DNA of 64,000 nucleotides from Alkalibacillus haloalkaliphilus (lineage in GTDB: Bacteria > Bacillota > Bacilli > Bacillales > Alkalibacillaceae), in NCBI RefSeq assembly GCF_007991275.1, contig NZ_BJYA01000019.1:1-64000 (forward strand), in the 5' to 3' direction. Positions within the stretch are counted from its first letter, which is position 1; each line of letters opens with the position of its first letter. The notes beneath the pieces are model-generated. The model was given only the letters and a program-made list of their open reading frames with translations. It ran no database searches and had not been told where the DNA came from. The translations under genes and the position numbers were made by a program. Shown in pieces: positions 7,935 to 16,942 of the stretch.

Positions 7935-9170
7935 TCACTCTTCTTTCTCCTTCTTCTGCTCATCTGCTTTTTGCTTTAATGTACTCTTAATCGTTTGTAT
8001 CGCTTTTAAATACTGAGATTCGTTAAAGTCCAAGTCTTCATCTTGTTTATATCTAACTGTTTTATAAACTTCTAAAATAGAAGAGTCAACTTCCTCGTAT
8101 AAACCTAATCGATTCACCCACTCATCGATCGTTTCATGCTCCTTACGACCGACATCATGTTTCGCAGCCCACTTCTCTAAGTCAAAATAAGCTCTACGAA
8201 CACGGTGGCTTGGCCTTTTTGCTTTACTACGTCTTTTGAAAAACATTCGACCTGCCGTTTTCTCTTTCTCTACTTTTTCATACCCTTCTCTCACTTCTTC
8301 CTTGTGCAACTTCAACCTATTGCGGTACTTAATATATAGTATTACTAAAACAGTTACAATCGCTATAATAATGATTAACCCTACATTGTCCAAAAGGTTA
8401 GATGTGCTCTCCACCCTCTCGTCAACAGTGCTCTGTCCAAAACCAAACTCATCATCATCTTCTTCTTCATCCAACACAGGGGGATTTGCTTCAAAGTTCT
8501 CAGCCATATTAAAGATCGGGCTCATCAACCATGCAAAAATAAGTAAGCCAAAATGAAGTAAATAAGCAAAACCAAATTTAATGTAAGGAAATAAAACGTA
8601 AAGAAGGTATGAAACGATCGTTATAACCCCTACACTAGACAAAATTACATATGCTTTTTTGGACAATGAATCATTAGCAGCTTTCTCATCGCGAATAAAA
8701 TAATAAGTTAACCGCCCTACTAACCAAGTAATAATTTGGACAGCGAATACGAAAATGAAATAACTCGCAAAATCGCCTACTGTCGTATACAAAAATAAAA
8801 AGGCGATAATAGAGGCAAAGAACGTAATTAGTAATACGATCGCTTCTACATCTTCATCTGTTTTAATATAGCGGTTTTCTATTCGAACAACTGTAAGTAT
8901 CGCTATGATTGCTCCATAAATTAAACTAAAGCCTAACAATACAGCTGCTAAAAACACAACAGGAATAGCCGCATAGACTGCAACACGTCCGCCAATCCGA
9001 TAAAGTACCATTGATGTAATCGGTGCTATTACCAACGTCAAAATTATAAACTCTGTTAAAGGTGGCCATTGATTTGAGCCTACATAATCAAATGATATAA
9101 ATATTAACAACGGGAAAAGCTCTAAAACATACTGATACCACCTTAAATAACGAAGGGATAAACTATCCAC
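7935..9170 (-). CDS. DUF4129-like membrane protein of a MoxR/DUF58 operon
   Basis: A 411-residue membrane protein with about seven N-terminal helices (residues 10-240), an acidic DEEEDDDE linker, another helix near 265-285, and a basic C-terminal domain of about 130 residues resembling DUF4129. In B. subtilis the matching third gene (yebA) also carries a transglutaminase core; no Cys-His-Asp transglutaminase segment is visible here. It overlaps the DUF58 gene by 8 bases and ends the operon. Function is unknown; relatives are thought to form membrane assemblies with MoxR chaperones. Confidence 0.7.
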   Translation of the reverse strand: MDSLSLRYLRWYQYVLELFPLLIFISFDYVGSNQWPPLTEFIILTLVIAPITSMVLYRIGGRVAVYAAIPVVFLAAVLLGFSLIYGAIIAILTVVRIENRYIKTDEDVEAIVLLITFFASIIAFLFLYTTVGDFASYFIFVFAVQIITWLVGRLTYYFIRDEKAANDSLSKKAYVILSSVGVITIVSYLLYVLFPYIKFGFAYLLHFGLLIFAWLMSPIFNMAENFEANPPVLDEEEDDDEFGFGQSTVDERVESTSNLLDNVGLIIIIAIVTVLVILYIKYRNRLKLHKEEVREGYEKVEKEKTAGRMFFKRRSKAKRPSHRVRRAYFDLEKWAAKHDVGRKEHETIDEWVNRLGLYEEVDSSILEVYKTVRYKQDEDLDFNESQYLKAIQTIKSTLKQKADEQKKEKEE

Positions 9171-10365
9171 TTTGCTTCACCTTCCCTTCTGACGGACCAG
9201 TTGTTAGACTGCCCCCATTTAAGAAAGCAAGCTTTGAGCCTTTTCTCTCAATTAGCTTCAAATACTGCATTTGGCGATCTGTAACAGATCCAACTTGAAT
9301 GACATAAGCAGGATTCGATTCGTGTTTCCATACGAAATGCAATACTCTCTCATATGGCGTATTAAAAGTTAGAAACTTCATTCTAGCCAGCAACTCTAAC
9401 GTCTTACGATAATGAAAGTGACCTTCACCTTCTAACTGGTGAATAAAAGGGATCTGGTCCAAAGCTGAAATGTTAACGAAAATACGATACGGAATTTGAT
9501 TTTTCGTTGCATATTCTGTCATATAAGCAATCTGTTCCAATAATGTTTCGACGTTCTCTGCTACTGACAGCCCTTGTTCAGATCTTACATTTAACAAGAA
9601 ACACCAAGATATTTGGCTTGCTTTCTCGAAAACCTTTGTTTGTAAAGCCCCTTCTTTGGCACTTGCTTTCCAATGAATTTTATTAAAAGCGTCCCCTTGT
9701 TCATAATCACGGGTTCCTACAGGTAATGTGTGTTCATCAAATAAAGAGTGTGTTGCTCGATGGAAACCCATATTTTTAGGTGACATTAAATCAATGTTAG
9801 GCACGACGGTTTTATTCGGGTAAACAATGACTTCTTTGTTAAACCTTTTACGAGCTTTCATAAAAACTTTACTGAAACCGAAAATGTTCGGGACGACTAG
9901 TTCAATGTTTTGAACTTTAGCTACTCCCCTTTTTTTCGTTTCGTATGGAATTTTAATTTTACGTTTTTCCCAAAACATTAAATTAAAGTTCTTACTGAAT
10001 GTTGTCATGTAACGGCGTGCTATAGTTTTACCACCTTTAAACTCGATGACATCATCCATTTCAATTACAACTTCAGCGTTTAATAAAGGTAAGATTCCTT
10101 TCTGTTCAATTTCAACTTCAATATAACCTTCATCACCTTTGTAATGCCTGTTTGGTACTTCAGTAAAAGTGAAAGTTAAATAATCATCGATATGGCGTTC
10201 ATAAAAGACTCCTAAACCATATAAAATGATCAGGAAAATCGATATAAAAATTAACATATGCATACTATAAAAATCGATAAACAGTCCCGCCATGAGTAAA
10301 ATTGTCCCCACTAAGACGAAGACTGGAAACGTTTTATTTTCTTGAACATATTTTTGAAACTTCAT
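9163..10365 (-). CDS. DUF58 domain protein
   Basis: A 400-residue protein with two N-terminal transmembrane helices (about 13-50), an immunoglobulin-like middle, and the DUF58 signature GTRDYEQGDAFNKIHWKASAK, ahead of a von Willebrand-A-like C-terminal fold. DUF58 proteins are nearly always encoded beside a MoxR ATPase, as here. It shares one base with the MoxR stop codon and overlaps the next gene, so the three are translationally coupled. It matches the B. subtilis yeaC-yeaD arrangement. Role: probable client or partner of the MoxR chaperone, inferred. Confidence 0.85.
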   Translation of the reverse strand: MKFQKYVQENKTFPVFVLVGTILLMAGLFIDFYSMHMLIFISIFLIILYGLGVFYERHIDDYLTFTFTEVPNRHYKGDEGYIEVEIEQKGILPLLNAEVVIEMDDVIEFKGGKTIARRYMTTFSKNFNLMFWEKRKIKIPYETKKRGVAKVQNIELVVPNIFGFSKVFMKARKRFNKEVIVYPNKTVVPNIDLMSPKNMGFHRATHSLFDEHTLPVGTRDYEQGDAFNKIHWKASAKEGALQTKVFEKASQISWCFLLNVRSEQGLSVAENVETLLEQIAYMTEYATKNQIPYRIFVNISALDQIPFIHQLEGEGHFHYRKTLELLARMKFLTFNTPYERVLHFVWKHESNPAYVIQVGSVTDRQMQYLKLIERKGSKLAFLNGGSLTTGPSEGKVKQSG

Positions 10366-11315
10366 TACTTCGCAACTCCATACTCTGCTGGTACTTCCAC
10401 TTCCTCTAGTGCTTCAATTAATACATCATCTTGTGATTTAATTGTAGAACCATCTAAACTTAGTACTAAACGGTGTGGTAATACATACGGTGCCATTTCC
10501 TTAACATCTTCTGGTGTCACATAATCACGACCTTTAATGGCAGCACTCCCTTGCGCTGAACGCATGAAAGCTAAAGTACCACGTGGGCTAACACCTACAT
10601 CAACATGCTGGTGATGACGCGTTGCTTGTACAATGTCTAAAATATATTCTTCTACCACTTCAGTCACTTTTACTTTTTTAACTTCTTCTTGGAATCCAAC
10701 TAAATCTTCTTTTGAGAAGATTGAAGTTAACTGTTCGAGTGGCTCGTTTTCACGGTGGCTTTGCATCATCGTTTTTTCATCTGCATATGATGGATACCCT
10801 AAATCAAGCTTCATAAAGAAACGATCCATTTGAGCTTCTGGAAGGTCAAATGTCCCTTGCTGTGATTCAACTGGGTTTTGTGTAGCGATAACAATAAATG
10901 GTTGCGGAATATTGACCGTCTCACCATCAATCGTTACTTGCTTTTCTTCCATAACTTCAAGTAAAGATGACTGTGTACGTGGAGTTGCACGGTTAATTTC
11001 ATCTGCTAATAAAACGTTTGTTAATACAGGTCCTACTCGCAATTCAAACTGCTGGTCTTTCGGATTAAAATATTGAATACCAGACACGTCAGATGGTAAA
11101 ACGTCTGGTGTAAATTGAATACGTTGAAAGTCACCTTCTACCGATTTCGCAACGGCTTTAGCCAACATTGTCTTCCCTGTTCCAGGAACACTTTCTAATA
11201 ACACATGGCCCTGGTTTATAAATGCATTCATTAAAAGTTCAATAGTTTCGCCTTTCCCCATGATTACTTTACCAATTTGTTCTTTCATCTTTACTACGTT
11301 TGATTGTATCGTCAC
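10365..11315 (-). CDS. MoxR-family AAA+ ATPase
   Basis: A 316-residue AAA+ ATPase of the MoxR branch, thought to act as a chaperone that inserts metal or matures vWA-type partners. Visible motifs are Walker A VPGTGKTML, Walker B LLADEINRA, sensor-1 ATQNP, and the arginine-finger region DLPEAQMDRF. The GTG start at 11315 has GGGAGGGG six bases upstream. It is first in a three-gene operon with the DUF58 and DUF4129-like proteins. Confidence 0.9.
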   Translation of the reverse strand: MTIQSNVVKMKEQIGKVIMGKGETIELLMNAFINQGHVLLESVPGTGKTMLAKAVAKSVEGDFQRIQFTPDVLPSDVSGIQYFNPKDQQFELRVGPVLTNVLLADEINRATPRTQSSLLEVMEEKQVTIDGETVNIPQPFIVIATQNPVESQQGTFDLPEAQMDRFFMKLDLGYPSYADEKTMMQSHRENEPLEQLTSIFSKEDLVGFQEEVKKVKVTEVVEEYILDIVQATRHHQHVDVGVSPRGTLAFMRSAQGSAAIKGRDYVTPEDVKEMAPYVLPHRLVLSLDGSTIKSQDDVLIEALEEVEVPAEYGVAK

Positions 11316-11410
11316 TAAAGTCCCCTCCCAAAATTCTACTAAATGTCACATTTTTCAGATTTATTTTACTACAAAAATAACATAAAATAACAATTAATGA
11401 TAGTCTATAT

Positions 11411-11450
11411 AAAAAATAACCGTCGACCACTTTAATCGACGGTTATTTTT
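11411..11450 (-). terminator. bidirectional terminator of the ABC exporter
   Basis: AAATAACCGTCGA pairs with TCGACGGTTATTT around a short loop, flanked by A and T tracts on both sides. It directly follows the ABC exporter stop codon on the minus strand. Confidence 0.85.
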
Positions 11451-13228
11451 TAAAGGTTAGATAATTTATTTTTCGGTTTCTTCTGATCTAATTCCTGTAC
11501 TTGGAATAGATCGTAGTATAAGCCTTTTTGTCGCATGAGTTCATCGTGAGTTCCTTGTTCTTTAATTTCACCGTTATTAATTAGAACAATCCGATCAGCA
11601 TGTGTAATCGTTGATAAACGGTGAGCAACGATAAACGTTGTACGGTTGTGAGCTAACTTATTCATAGCTTCTTGTATGAGCTGCTCACTTTCAAGGTCTA
11701 AAGCTGAAGTTGCTTCATCTAAAATTAATAAAGGTGGGTTCTTTAAGAACACTCTAGCAATCGCTATTCTTTGTTTTTGCCCTCCTGAAAGCTTAACACC
11801 GCGTTCGCCGACGAGTGTTTCATAACCGTTCGGGAAATCCATAATAAACTCATGAGCATTAGCCGCCTTTGCAGCTGCGACTACTTCTTCATTCGTTGCC
11901 TCGGGATTACCCATTCGTATGTTCATTGCGACAGAATCACTAAACAAAATATTATCTTGCAATACCATACCAATCTGATTACGCAATGTTCGCGCCTCAA
12001 CATCCCGTACATCGATTCCATCAATTTTAACGGCGCCACTCGTTACATCATAAAAGCGTGGAATTAAGCTTACTAACGTCGACTTACCCCCACCACTCAT
12101 ACCGACAAGTGCTACTGTCTCACCTTTTGGAATCGGTAAGTTAATGTTCTTTAGTACATGTTGATCTTCTTCATCGTACTTAAATGAAACGTTTTCAAAC
12201 GTAACATCTCCATGTACTTGATTTAACTTCTTAGCATTTGGTTCGTCTACAATATCATACTGTTCATCCATAAACTCAAAGACACGGTCCATCGAAGCGT
12301 GCGCTTGTGTTAATTGCGTCATACTATTTACTAGTCGACGTAATGGGTTGTATACTCGCTCCATATACTGAACAAACGCCATCATTGCACCAATTGTAAC
12401 AATATCCCCAATAACAAAATAACCACCAACAGCTAAGACTAACAATGGCGCAATATCTGTAATTGTATGGGTGACAGCATAAGATTTAGCGTTCCAGTTC
12501 GTAAAACGAAGCGCTCGATCTAAATATTTACCGTTATGTTGATCAAACTCACCTTGTGCGTGATCCTCTAAAGCAAAACCTCTAATAACTGGCATCCCTT
12601 GAACTCGCTCATGTAAATGCCCCTGCACCTCTGCTAATGCTTGTGACCTCTCTCTTGTTAAACTACGTAACCTTGAGTAAAAGTAACGAACTGAAAAACC
12701 ATATACAGGAAATAGAACGATTGCAATTAAAGTTAAAACAGGGTCAATAGTTAACATGATTGCAATAGCAATTAGGATAGTCGCCATATCAAGCCAAACA
12801 TTCATCAAGCCTGTTACAACAAATGTTTTTGTCTGTTCAACATCATGTATTACCCGTGAAATAATCTCACCTGTTTTAGTTTTCGAATAATACTTCAAAC
12901 TTAAGCGTTGAATATGATCGAATAATTTCTGTCTAATATCATATAAGATTTTACTACTCACATATTGAGCTAAATATTGTCTGTAATACTCAATTGGTGG
13001 ACGTAAAACTAAAAAGACGAAAAACGCTATTGCCATAACCCAAAGGAGACTTTCTACTCTTTCATCTGTCGTCAAATCGTCTGGTAGTAAAATATCGTCA
13101 ATGACATACATCGTAATTAACGGCAAAATAAGCGGAATGCTGAACTTAAATAAACCAATTACAATCGTCAAGGCAATCTTCCATTTATACGGTTTAACAA
13201 ACTGTAAATAGCGCTTTATACTGTACAT
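11450..13228 (-). CDS. ABC transporter, fused permease and ATPase (YgaD-like)
   Basis: A 592-residue half-transporter of the exporter type, acting as a dimer. Six transmembrane helices fill residues 15-310; the ATPase domain has Walker A GMSGGGKST, signature LSGGQKQR, Walker B LLILDEATSALD and the H-loop AHRLST. It resembles multidrug/lipid exporters and corresponds to B. subtilis YgaD, whose gene also lies beside ygaC (ntdP). The substrate is unknown. Terminators stand on both sides, so it is probably a single transcription unit. Confidence 0.88.
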   Translation of the reverse strand: MYSIKRYLQFVKPYKWKIALTIVIGLFKFSIPLILPLITMYVIDDILLPDDLTTDERVESLLWVMAIAFFVFLVLRPPIEYYRQYLAQYVSSKILYDIRQKLFDHIQRLSLKYYSKTKTGEIISRVIHDVEQTKTFVVTGLMNVWLDMATILIAIAIMLTIDPVLTLIAIVLFPVYGFSVRYFYSRLRSLTRERSQALAEVQGHLHERVQGMPVIRGFALEDHAQGEFDQHNGKYLDRALRFTNWNAKSYAVTHTITDIAPLLVLAVGGYFVIGDIVTIGAMMAFVQYMERVYNPLRRLVNSMTQLTQAHASMDRVFEFMDEQYDIVDEPNAKKLNQVHGDVTFENVSFKYDEEDQHVLKNINLPIPKGETVALVGMSGGGKSTLVSLIPRFYDVTSGAVKIDGIDVRDVEARTLRNQIGMVLQDNILFSDSVAMNIRMGNPEATNEEVVAAAKAANAHEFIMDFPNGYETLVGERGVKLSGGQKQRIAIARVFLKNPPLLILDEATSALDLESEQLIQEAMNKLAHNRTTFIVAHRLSTITHADRIVLINNGEIKEQGTHDELMRQKGLYYDLFQVQELDQKKPKNKLSNL

Positions 13229-13269
13229 ATTTCACCAACTTCCTGTTTACAAAAAAGTCCCCTAACAAA

Positions 13270-13294
13270 CAAAAAACTTGGTTTTCACCAAGTT
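13270..13294 (-). terminator. terminator hairpin upstream of the ABC exporter
   Basis: AACTTGG (13275-13281) pairs with CCAAGTT (13288-13294); on the minus strand it is followed by TTTTTTG. It lies between ntdP and the ABC exporter and is a second stop signal after the 13317 hairpin. Confidence 0.7.
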
Positions 13295-13316
13295 ATGGCG
13301 TAAAAAGTGAAACAAA

Positions 13317-13336
13317 CCTGTTGCTAATACAACAGG
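13317..13336 (-). terminator. hairpin after ntdP
   Basis: CCTGTTG (13317-13323) pairs with CAACAGG (13330-13336) immediately after the ntdP stop. The minus-strand tail is T-rich but interrupted, so it may work with the next hairpin. Confidence 0.55.
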
Positions 13337-13338
13337 CG

Positions 13339-13869
13339 TCATTTTGAATAAGCTAAGTAATATTCATACCACTTTTCAGGAAACTCAGGGTTAAACGGCC
13401 CTTTCCCTTGCTGAACCCACTGCTCTAAAGTTCTTAATTGTTTATATAAGATCTTTTGTAGCACTTCTGGATAATTCATTTGTCTTCTGTGTATGTCAAA
13501 TTCATCTTCATCTAAGATCTTATAAGTACCGTCAGGAAAAACTTTAATATCCAAATCGTAATCAATATACTTTAATGCTTCATCATCGACTATGAAAGGC
13601 GAGCTTATATTACAGTAATAATAAACACCATCATTACGCATCATCGTAATAATATTAAACCAATAATTGCTCGTAAAATAAGTTATGGCAGGCTCTCGTG
13701 TCCTCCACGTCCGACCGTCACTTTCACATACTCTTACACGATCATTTCCACCAATAAGTAAATTTGATTGACTCTTCAATACAGTCGTTTCTTCCCAAAC
13801 ACGGTGTAGCATACCATTATGTTTATAGCTTTGAATTTTTATTTTATCTCCGTCTTTAGGAATAATCAT
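13339..13869 (-). CDS. ntdP: DUF402 nucleoside tri-/diphosphatase
   Basis: A 176-residue DUF402-family protein, the length and sequence of B. subtilis YgaC and the characterised staphylococcal nucleoside tri-/diphosphate phosphatase NtdP. The family signature includes [18 protein letters not shown] and the [14 protein letters not shown] acidic segment that binds the divalent metal. The C-terminal helix pair ends in [14 protein letters not shown] good GAAAGAAGGG site precedes the ATG. Substrate preference in this organism is inferred. Confidence 0.85.
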   Translation of the reverse strand: MIIPKDGDKIKIQSYKHNGMLHRVWEETTVLKSQSNLLIGGNDRVRVCESDGRTWRTREPAITYFTSNYWFNIITMMRNDGVYYYCNISSPFIVDDEALKYIDYDLDIKVFPDGTYKILDEDEFDIHRRQMNYPEVLQKILYKQLRTLEQWVQQGKGPFNPEFPEKWYEYYLAYSK

Positions 13870-13985
13870 ATTTTACCCTTCTTTCTAACACAATATCTTA
13901 TGGCCCTTCTTAAATTAATTGATAACGATATTGTACCATACAAGCTGACCTAATTCGATTATGATGATGCTTATGTATGTGAAAA

Positions 13986-14014
13986 GAAGCACTCCCACTA
14001 GTTTGGAGTGCTTC
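13986..14014 (-). terminator. terminator of sspE
   Basis: A perfect 10-bp stem GAAGCACTCC/GGAGTGCTTC (13986-13995 with 14005-14014), 9-base loop, followed on the minus strand by a short T run. Confidence 0.75.
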
Positions 14015-14054
14015 TTCCCTATAGCCGTTAATAACAACGTTTTACTAATTGTTA

Positions 14055-14282
14055 TTAGCGCTGATTCTTCTGTTGTTGCTGATTCTGTTGTTGATTCTGT
14101 TGTTGTCTTTGCTGTTGAGACTGTTGGTTTTGACGCTTTACTTCTTGAGGATTAGTCTCAGCTGCAAACTCCTGTTGATGCTGACCTTGTTGGTTTTGAC
14201 GCTTTACTTCTTCAGCGTTAGTACCAGCAGCAGTTTGGTTTTGTTGTTGTTGCTGTTGCTGACGTTGGTTCTTTTTAGCCAT
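14055..14282 (-). CDS. sspE: gamma-type small acid-soluble spore protein
   Basis: Spore-core amino-acid reserve protein, 75 residues, extremely rich in glutamine (runs of 7 and 4). It has two internal repeats, TNAEEVKRQNQQ and TNPQEVKRQNQQ, and one EFA site where the GPR protease cuts at germination. This repeat-plus-EFA layout is typical of SspE. GGAGGTGAT precedes the ATG, and a forespore-type promoter candidate lies 23 bases further up. Position beside mutY and ntdP matches B. subtilis. It demonstrates that the host forms endospores. Confidence 0.92.
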   Translation of the reverse strand: MAKKNQRQQQQQQQNQTAAGTNAEEVKRQNQQGQHQQEFAAETNPQEVKRQNQQSQQQRQQQNQQQNQQQQKNQR

Positions 14283-14304
14283 CTGATATCACCTCCGCAA
14301 CAGT

Positions 14305-14335
14305 TAATCTATCCAAAAAGCGAAGATGTTATCCA
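14305..14335 (-). promoter_or_regulatory. candidate sigma-G promoter of sspE
   Basis: On the minus strand TGGATA (14330-14335) and TAGATTA (14305-14311) stand 18 bp apart, an imperfect fit to the forespore sigma-G pattern TGAATA / CATnnTA. The position before an SASP gene supports it; the -10 match is weak. Confidence 0.4.
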
Positions 14336-14367
14336 AAATAAAATTTAAATCCTACTACCAAAAATAT

Positions 14368-15456
14368 CTAATTTAAACCTAGTTCATTCATTACTTTTTG
14401 TTGAACGTTTGGAAATGGATATGCTTTAAGCTCATTACTCTCAACCCAATTCCCTTTAAGGTTTATTGAGTCATGGGGGTTTAATTCAGCAACTATTAAG
14501 TCTAACTCCCATATAACGTGTGAAAACACATGCCGCACTTGATCAAAATCCGCACGAACATTCAACTTTACATCATGTTCTAGCTCAAACCATTTAATAA
14601 AATCTTCTTCAACAAATTCTGATTGAGAGAACATCGGAAATTGCCACAAGCTTGCCAACAATCCTTCTTCAGGTCTTTGTTCAATAAAGTATTGATTGTT
14701 TTCATTTTTTAAAATTAAAGTAAAAAATGCTTCCCTCTTCTGTTTTTTCGCCTTCGTTTTAACTGGTAATTTTCTTTGGGTTCCACGCTCATACGCTAAA
14801 CAATGTTGTTGCACAGGACATTGCTCACACTTCGGCTTTTTCGGTTGGCAAATTAATGCTCCTAACTCCATTAAACCTTGATTAAAAGAAGAAGGATCCT
14901 CTTGAGACATCACGTTAGTGACAACATCTTCAAACATCGTTTTCGTTTTCGGCCTAGAAATATCTTCTTCAATATGGAGCACCCTAGACATAACGCGCAT
15001 AACATTACCATCGACAGCAGGTTCAGCTTGATCAAAAGCAATACTTAAAATAGCTCCTTGTGTATAGGAACCAATTCCTTTAAGTTTCTTTAACTCTTTT
15101 TTATTATTCGGAACTAACCCATCATAAGATGTAACAACTTCCTTCACTGCCTCATGCAGGTTTCGAGCTCTTGAATAATACCCTAATCCTTCCCAAGATT
15201 TTAATACATCTTGTTGATCAGCTTTGGCTAAGTCATAAACAGTCGGATAACGTTCCATAAATTGTTCAAAATAAGGGATAACTGTATCGACTTGTGTTTG
15301 TTGAAGCATAATTTCAGAGACCCATATACGATAAGGATCTTGGTTTTCTCGCCAAGGCAAATCGCGTTTAATATTGCTATACCAATTAATTAAATCTTGC
15401 TGGAATGCTTCACGATTAAATAAAATGGGTATAGATATAGAAGTAGACTTTGTCAT
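14368..15456 (-). CDS. mutY: A/G-specific adenine glycosylase
   Basis: Base-excision repair enzyme removing adenine mispaired with 8-oxoguanine. It has the HhH segment LKGIGSYTQGAILSIAF, the catalytic aspartate in PAVDGNVMRV, and a [4Fe-4S] loop with cysteine spacing C-x6-C-x2-C-x5-C. The C-terminal third is the NUDIX-like 8-oxoG recognition domain. The start is set at ATG 15456, with AGGTGA just upstream, giving 362 residues; a start at 15507 would run into the ribosome site of the divergent yfhP. Same neighbours as in B. subtilis (yfhQ next to yfhP). Confidence 0.93.
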   Translation of the reverse strand: MTKSTSISIPILFNREAFQQDLINWYSNIKRDLPWRENQDPYRIWVSEIMLQQTQVDTVIPYFEQFMERYPTVYDLAKADQQDVLKSWEGLGYYSRARNLHEAVKEVVTSYDGLVPNNKKELKKLKGIGSYTQGAILSIAFDQAEPAVDGNVMRVMSRVLHIEEDISRPKTKTMFEDVVTNVMSQEDPSSFNQGLMELGALICQPKKPKCEQCPVQQHCLAYERGTQRKLPVKTKAKKQKREAFFTLILKNENNQYFIEQRPEEGLLASLWQFPMFSQSEFVEEDFIKWFELEHDVKLNVRADFDQVRHVFSHVIWELDLIVAELNPHDSINLKGNWVESNELKAYPFPNVQQKVMNELGLN

Positions 15457-15489
15457 ATAATCACCTATTCGATAAGGAGGTATGGACCA

Positions 15490-16467
15490 TTGGATACTGC
15501 TACCCATATAACAATGGGAGTTGCAATCGGTGGGTTAGCCACATTAGACCCAGCAGTTCAACAAAACACTGACCTATTTCATGCCGTTCTAATCGGTGCA
15601 ATTATCGGTTCACACGCTCCAGACTTTGATACATTTTTTAAATTTAAAGATAACGCCACATACATTAGACACCATCGTGGTACGTCTCACTCACCATTAG
15701 CAGTATTGCTATGGAGTTTATTAGTAACATTCTCGATCTACGCTTTTTATATAGACATCCCGTGGCTCAACTTATGGTTCTGGGTACTATTATCAGTTGC
15801 GTTACACGTTCTTGTTGATATATTTAATGCTTATGGTACCCAAGCATTGAAACCTTTTGTTAACAAATGGATTGCATTAGGGTGGATTAATACGTTTGAC
15901 CCTTATATCTTTGGTCTATTTTTAATTGGGGCTTTTGCATGGATATTAGGTGCAGACCCAAGTATGACTTATTTAATCGTTTTCTTCGTTGTATTCTTAT
16001 ACTATATTAAACGATTTTTTGACAAAAAAGAAATAACCGATATTTTACAAAAACATTTTCCTAACGCAACAAAAATTATTACACAACCTACGATTCATCA
16101 CAATACTTGGCGTGTCGTCATTGAAACACCAGATTATTATTTCGTAGCAGATAGTGATCACGGTCATATCGACATTAAAGATACGTTTAAGAAAAATAAA
16201 TTACCTGAGACAACTGAGATGAATGCTGCATTTCAAGATGAAAACGTCAAAGCTTTTATTGATTTCTCACCCATCTACCGTTACGAAATCGACCGTTTTG
16301 ATGATTATGTAGAAATTCGATTCATTGATTTACGGTACCGTTCTAAAGGGCACTACCCGTTTGTAGCTGTTGTAACTTTAGATAAATTTTATAACGTCCT
16401 AACTTCTTATACAGGTTGGGTATATTCCGAAGAAAAGCTTCAAAAAAAGCTAGAACCATTGTCATAG
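15490..16467 (+). CDS. yfhP: YfhP-like metal-dependent membrane hydrolase
   Basis: A 325-residue protein of the DUF457/LexA-binding membrane-associated hydrolase family. The first 180 residues contain four hydrophobic helices and the conserved metal-type motifs DTATHITMG, GSHAPDFDTF, RHHRGTSHS and LHVLVDIFNAYGTQ, rich in His and Asp. The C-terminal domain is soluble. The TTG start has AAGGAGG 9 bases upstream. It is divergent from mutY with only 33 bases between starts. B. subtilis YfhP is a negative regulator linked to surfactin export; whether that holds here is unknown. Confidence 0.85.
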   Translation: MDTATHITMGVAIGGLATLDPAVQQNTDLFHAVLIGAIIGSHAPDFDTFFKFKDNATYIRHHRGTSHSPLAVLLWSLLVTFSIYAFYIDIPWLNLWFWVLLSVALHVLVDIFNAYGTQALKPFVNKWIALGWINTFDPYIFGLFLIGAFAWILGADPSMTYLIVFFVVFLYYIKRFFDKKEITDILQKHFPNATKIITQPTIHHNTWRVVIETPDYYFVADSDHGHIDIKDTFKKNKLPETTEMNAAFQDENVKAFIDFSPIYRYEIDRFDDYVEIRFIDLRYRSKGHYPFVAVVTLDKFYNVLTSYTGWVYSEEKLQKKLEPLS

Positions 16468-16474
16468 CATAATA

Positions 16475-16513
16475 AAAACCAGTTGAGAGAGTAAGCCCTT
16501 CTCAACTGGTTTT
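16475..16513 (+). terminator. bidirectional terminator between yfhP and yfhH
   Basis: AAAACCAGTTGAGA (16475-16488) is perfectly complementary to TCTCAACTGGTTTT (16500-16513). A and T tracts on both sides let it serve both convergent genes. Confidence 0.88.
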
Positions 16514-16520
16514 AAATAAT

Positions 16521-16853
16521 TTATTCTACTCGTTCAGTTAATAACGCGATTGGTAAAGCTTCTTCATCATTAACGACTTCACCTTGTTTCGACTTACGTG
16601 TTCCCCAAGCAAAGACACCATTCATATAATCAATTTCAAACAATTCACTTGGTGAACCGTCTATTTCATAAACTTGTCCACGTCTATACTCTCTTGGATT
16701 TTTCATATATGATTTTGCCATAACGATTTTACGCTGGTGGACAGCGTATTCATTAACCATTCCCATTTGTTCAGCTTTTTGTGCTTTCTCTGTTAACTCA
16801 GCAACTTCTTGCTGCAGCTGTTCTACTGTATATTGACTATAACGACGTTGCAT
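16521..16853 (-). CDS. yfhH: YfhH family protein (DUF1811)
   Basis: A small soluble protein of 110 residues resembling B. subtilis YfhH: an N-terminal coiled helix pair (QLQQEVAELTEKAQKAEQ) followed by a small beta domain (YRRGQVYEIDGSPSELFEIDY). The start is set at ATG 16853 because AAAGGAGA is about 9 bases upstream; an in-frame ATG at 16871 overlaps that ribosome site. Function is unknown. It lies in the conserved mutY-yfhP-yfhH-recX neighbourhood. Confidence 0.85.
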   Translation of the reverse strand: MQRRYSQYTVEQLQQEVAELTEKAQKAEQMGMVNEYAVHQRKIVMAKSYMKNPREYRRGQVYEIDGSPSELFEIDYMNGVFAWGTRKSKQGEVVNDEEALPIALLTERVE

Positions 16854-16942
16854 TTCGTATTCTCCTTTCATACTCCATTTTACATCGTACCAAATTCAAG
16901 TCATAATAAAAATAGTTTATCTAAAAGTTTGGAGGCTACAAC

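Noticed and set aside
14049-14348. A Leu-rich frame of 99 codons on the plus strand.
   Set aside because: It is the antisense shadow of the Gln-rich sspE gene; the repeated CAR codons read backwards give Leu and Val.
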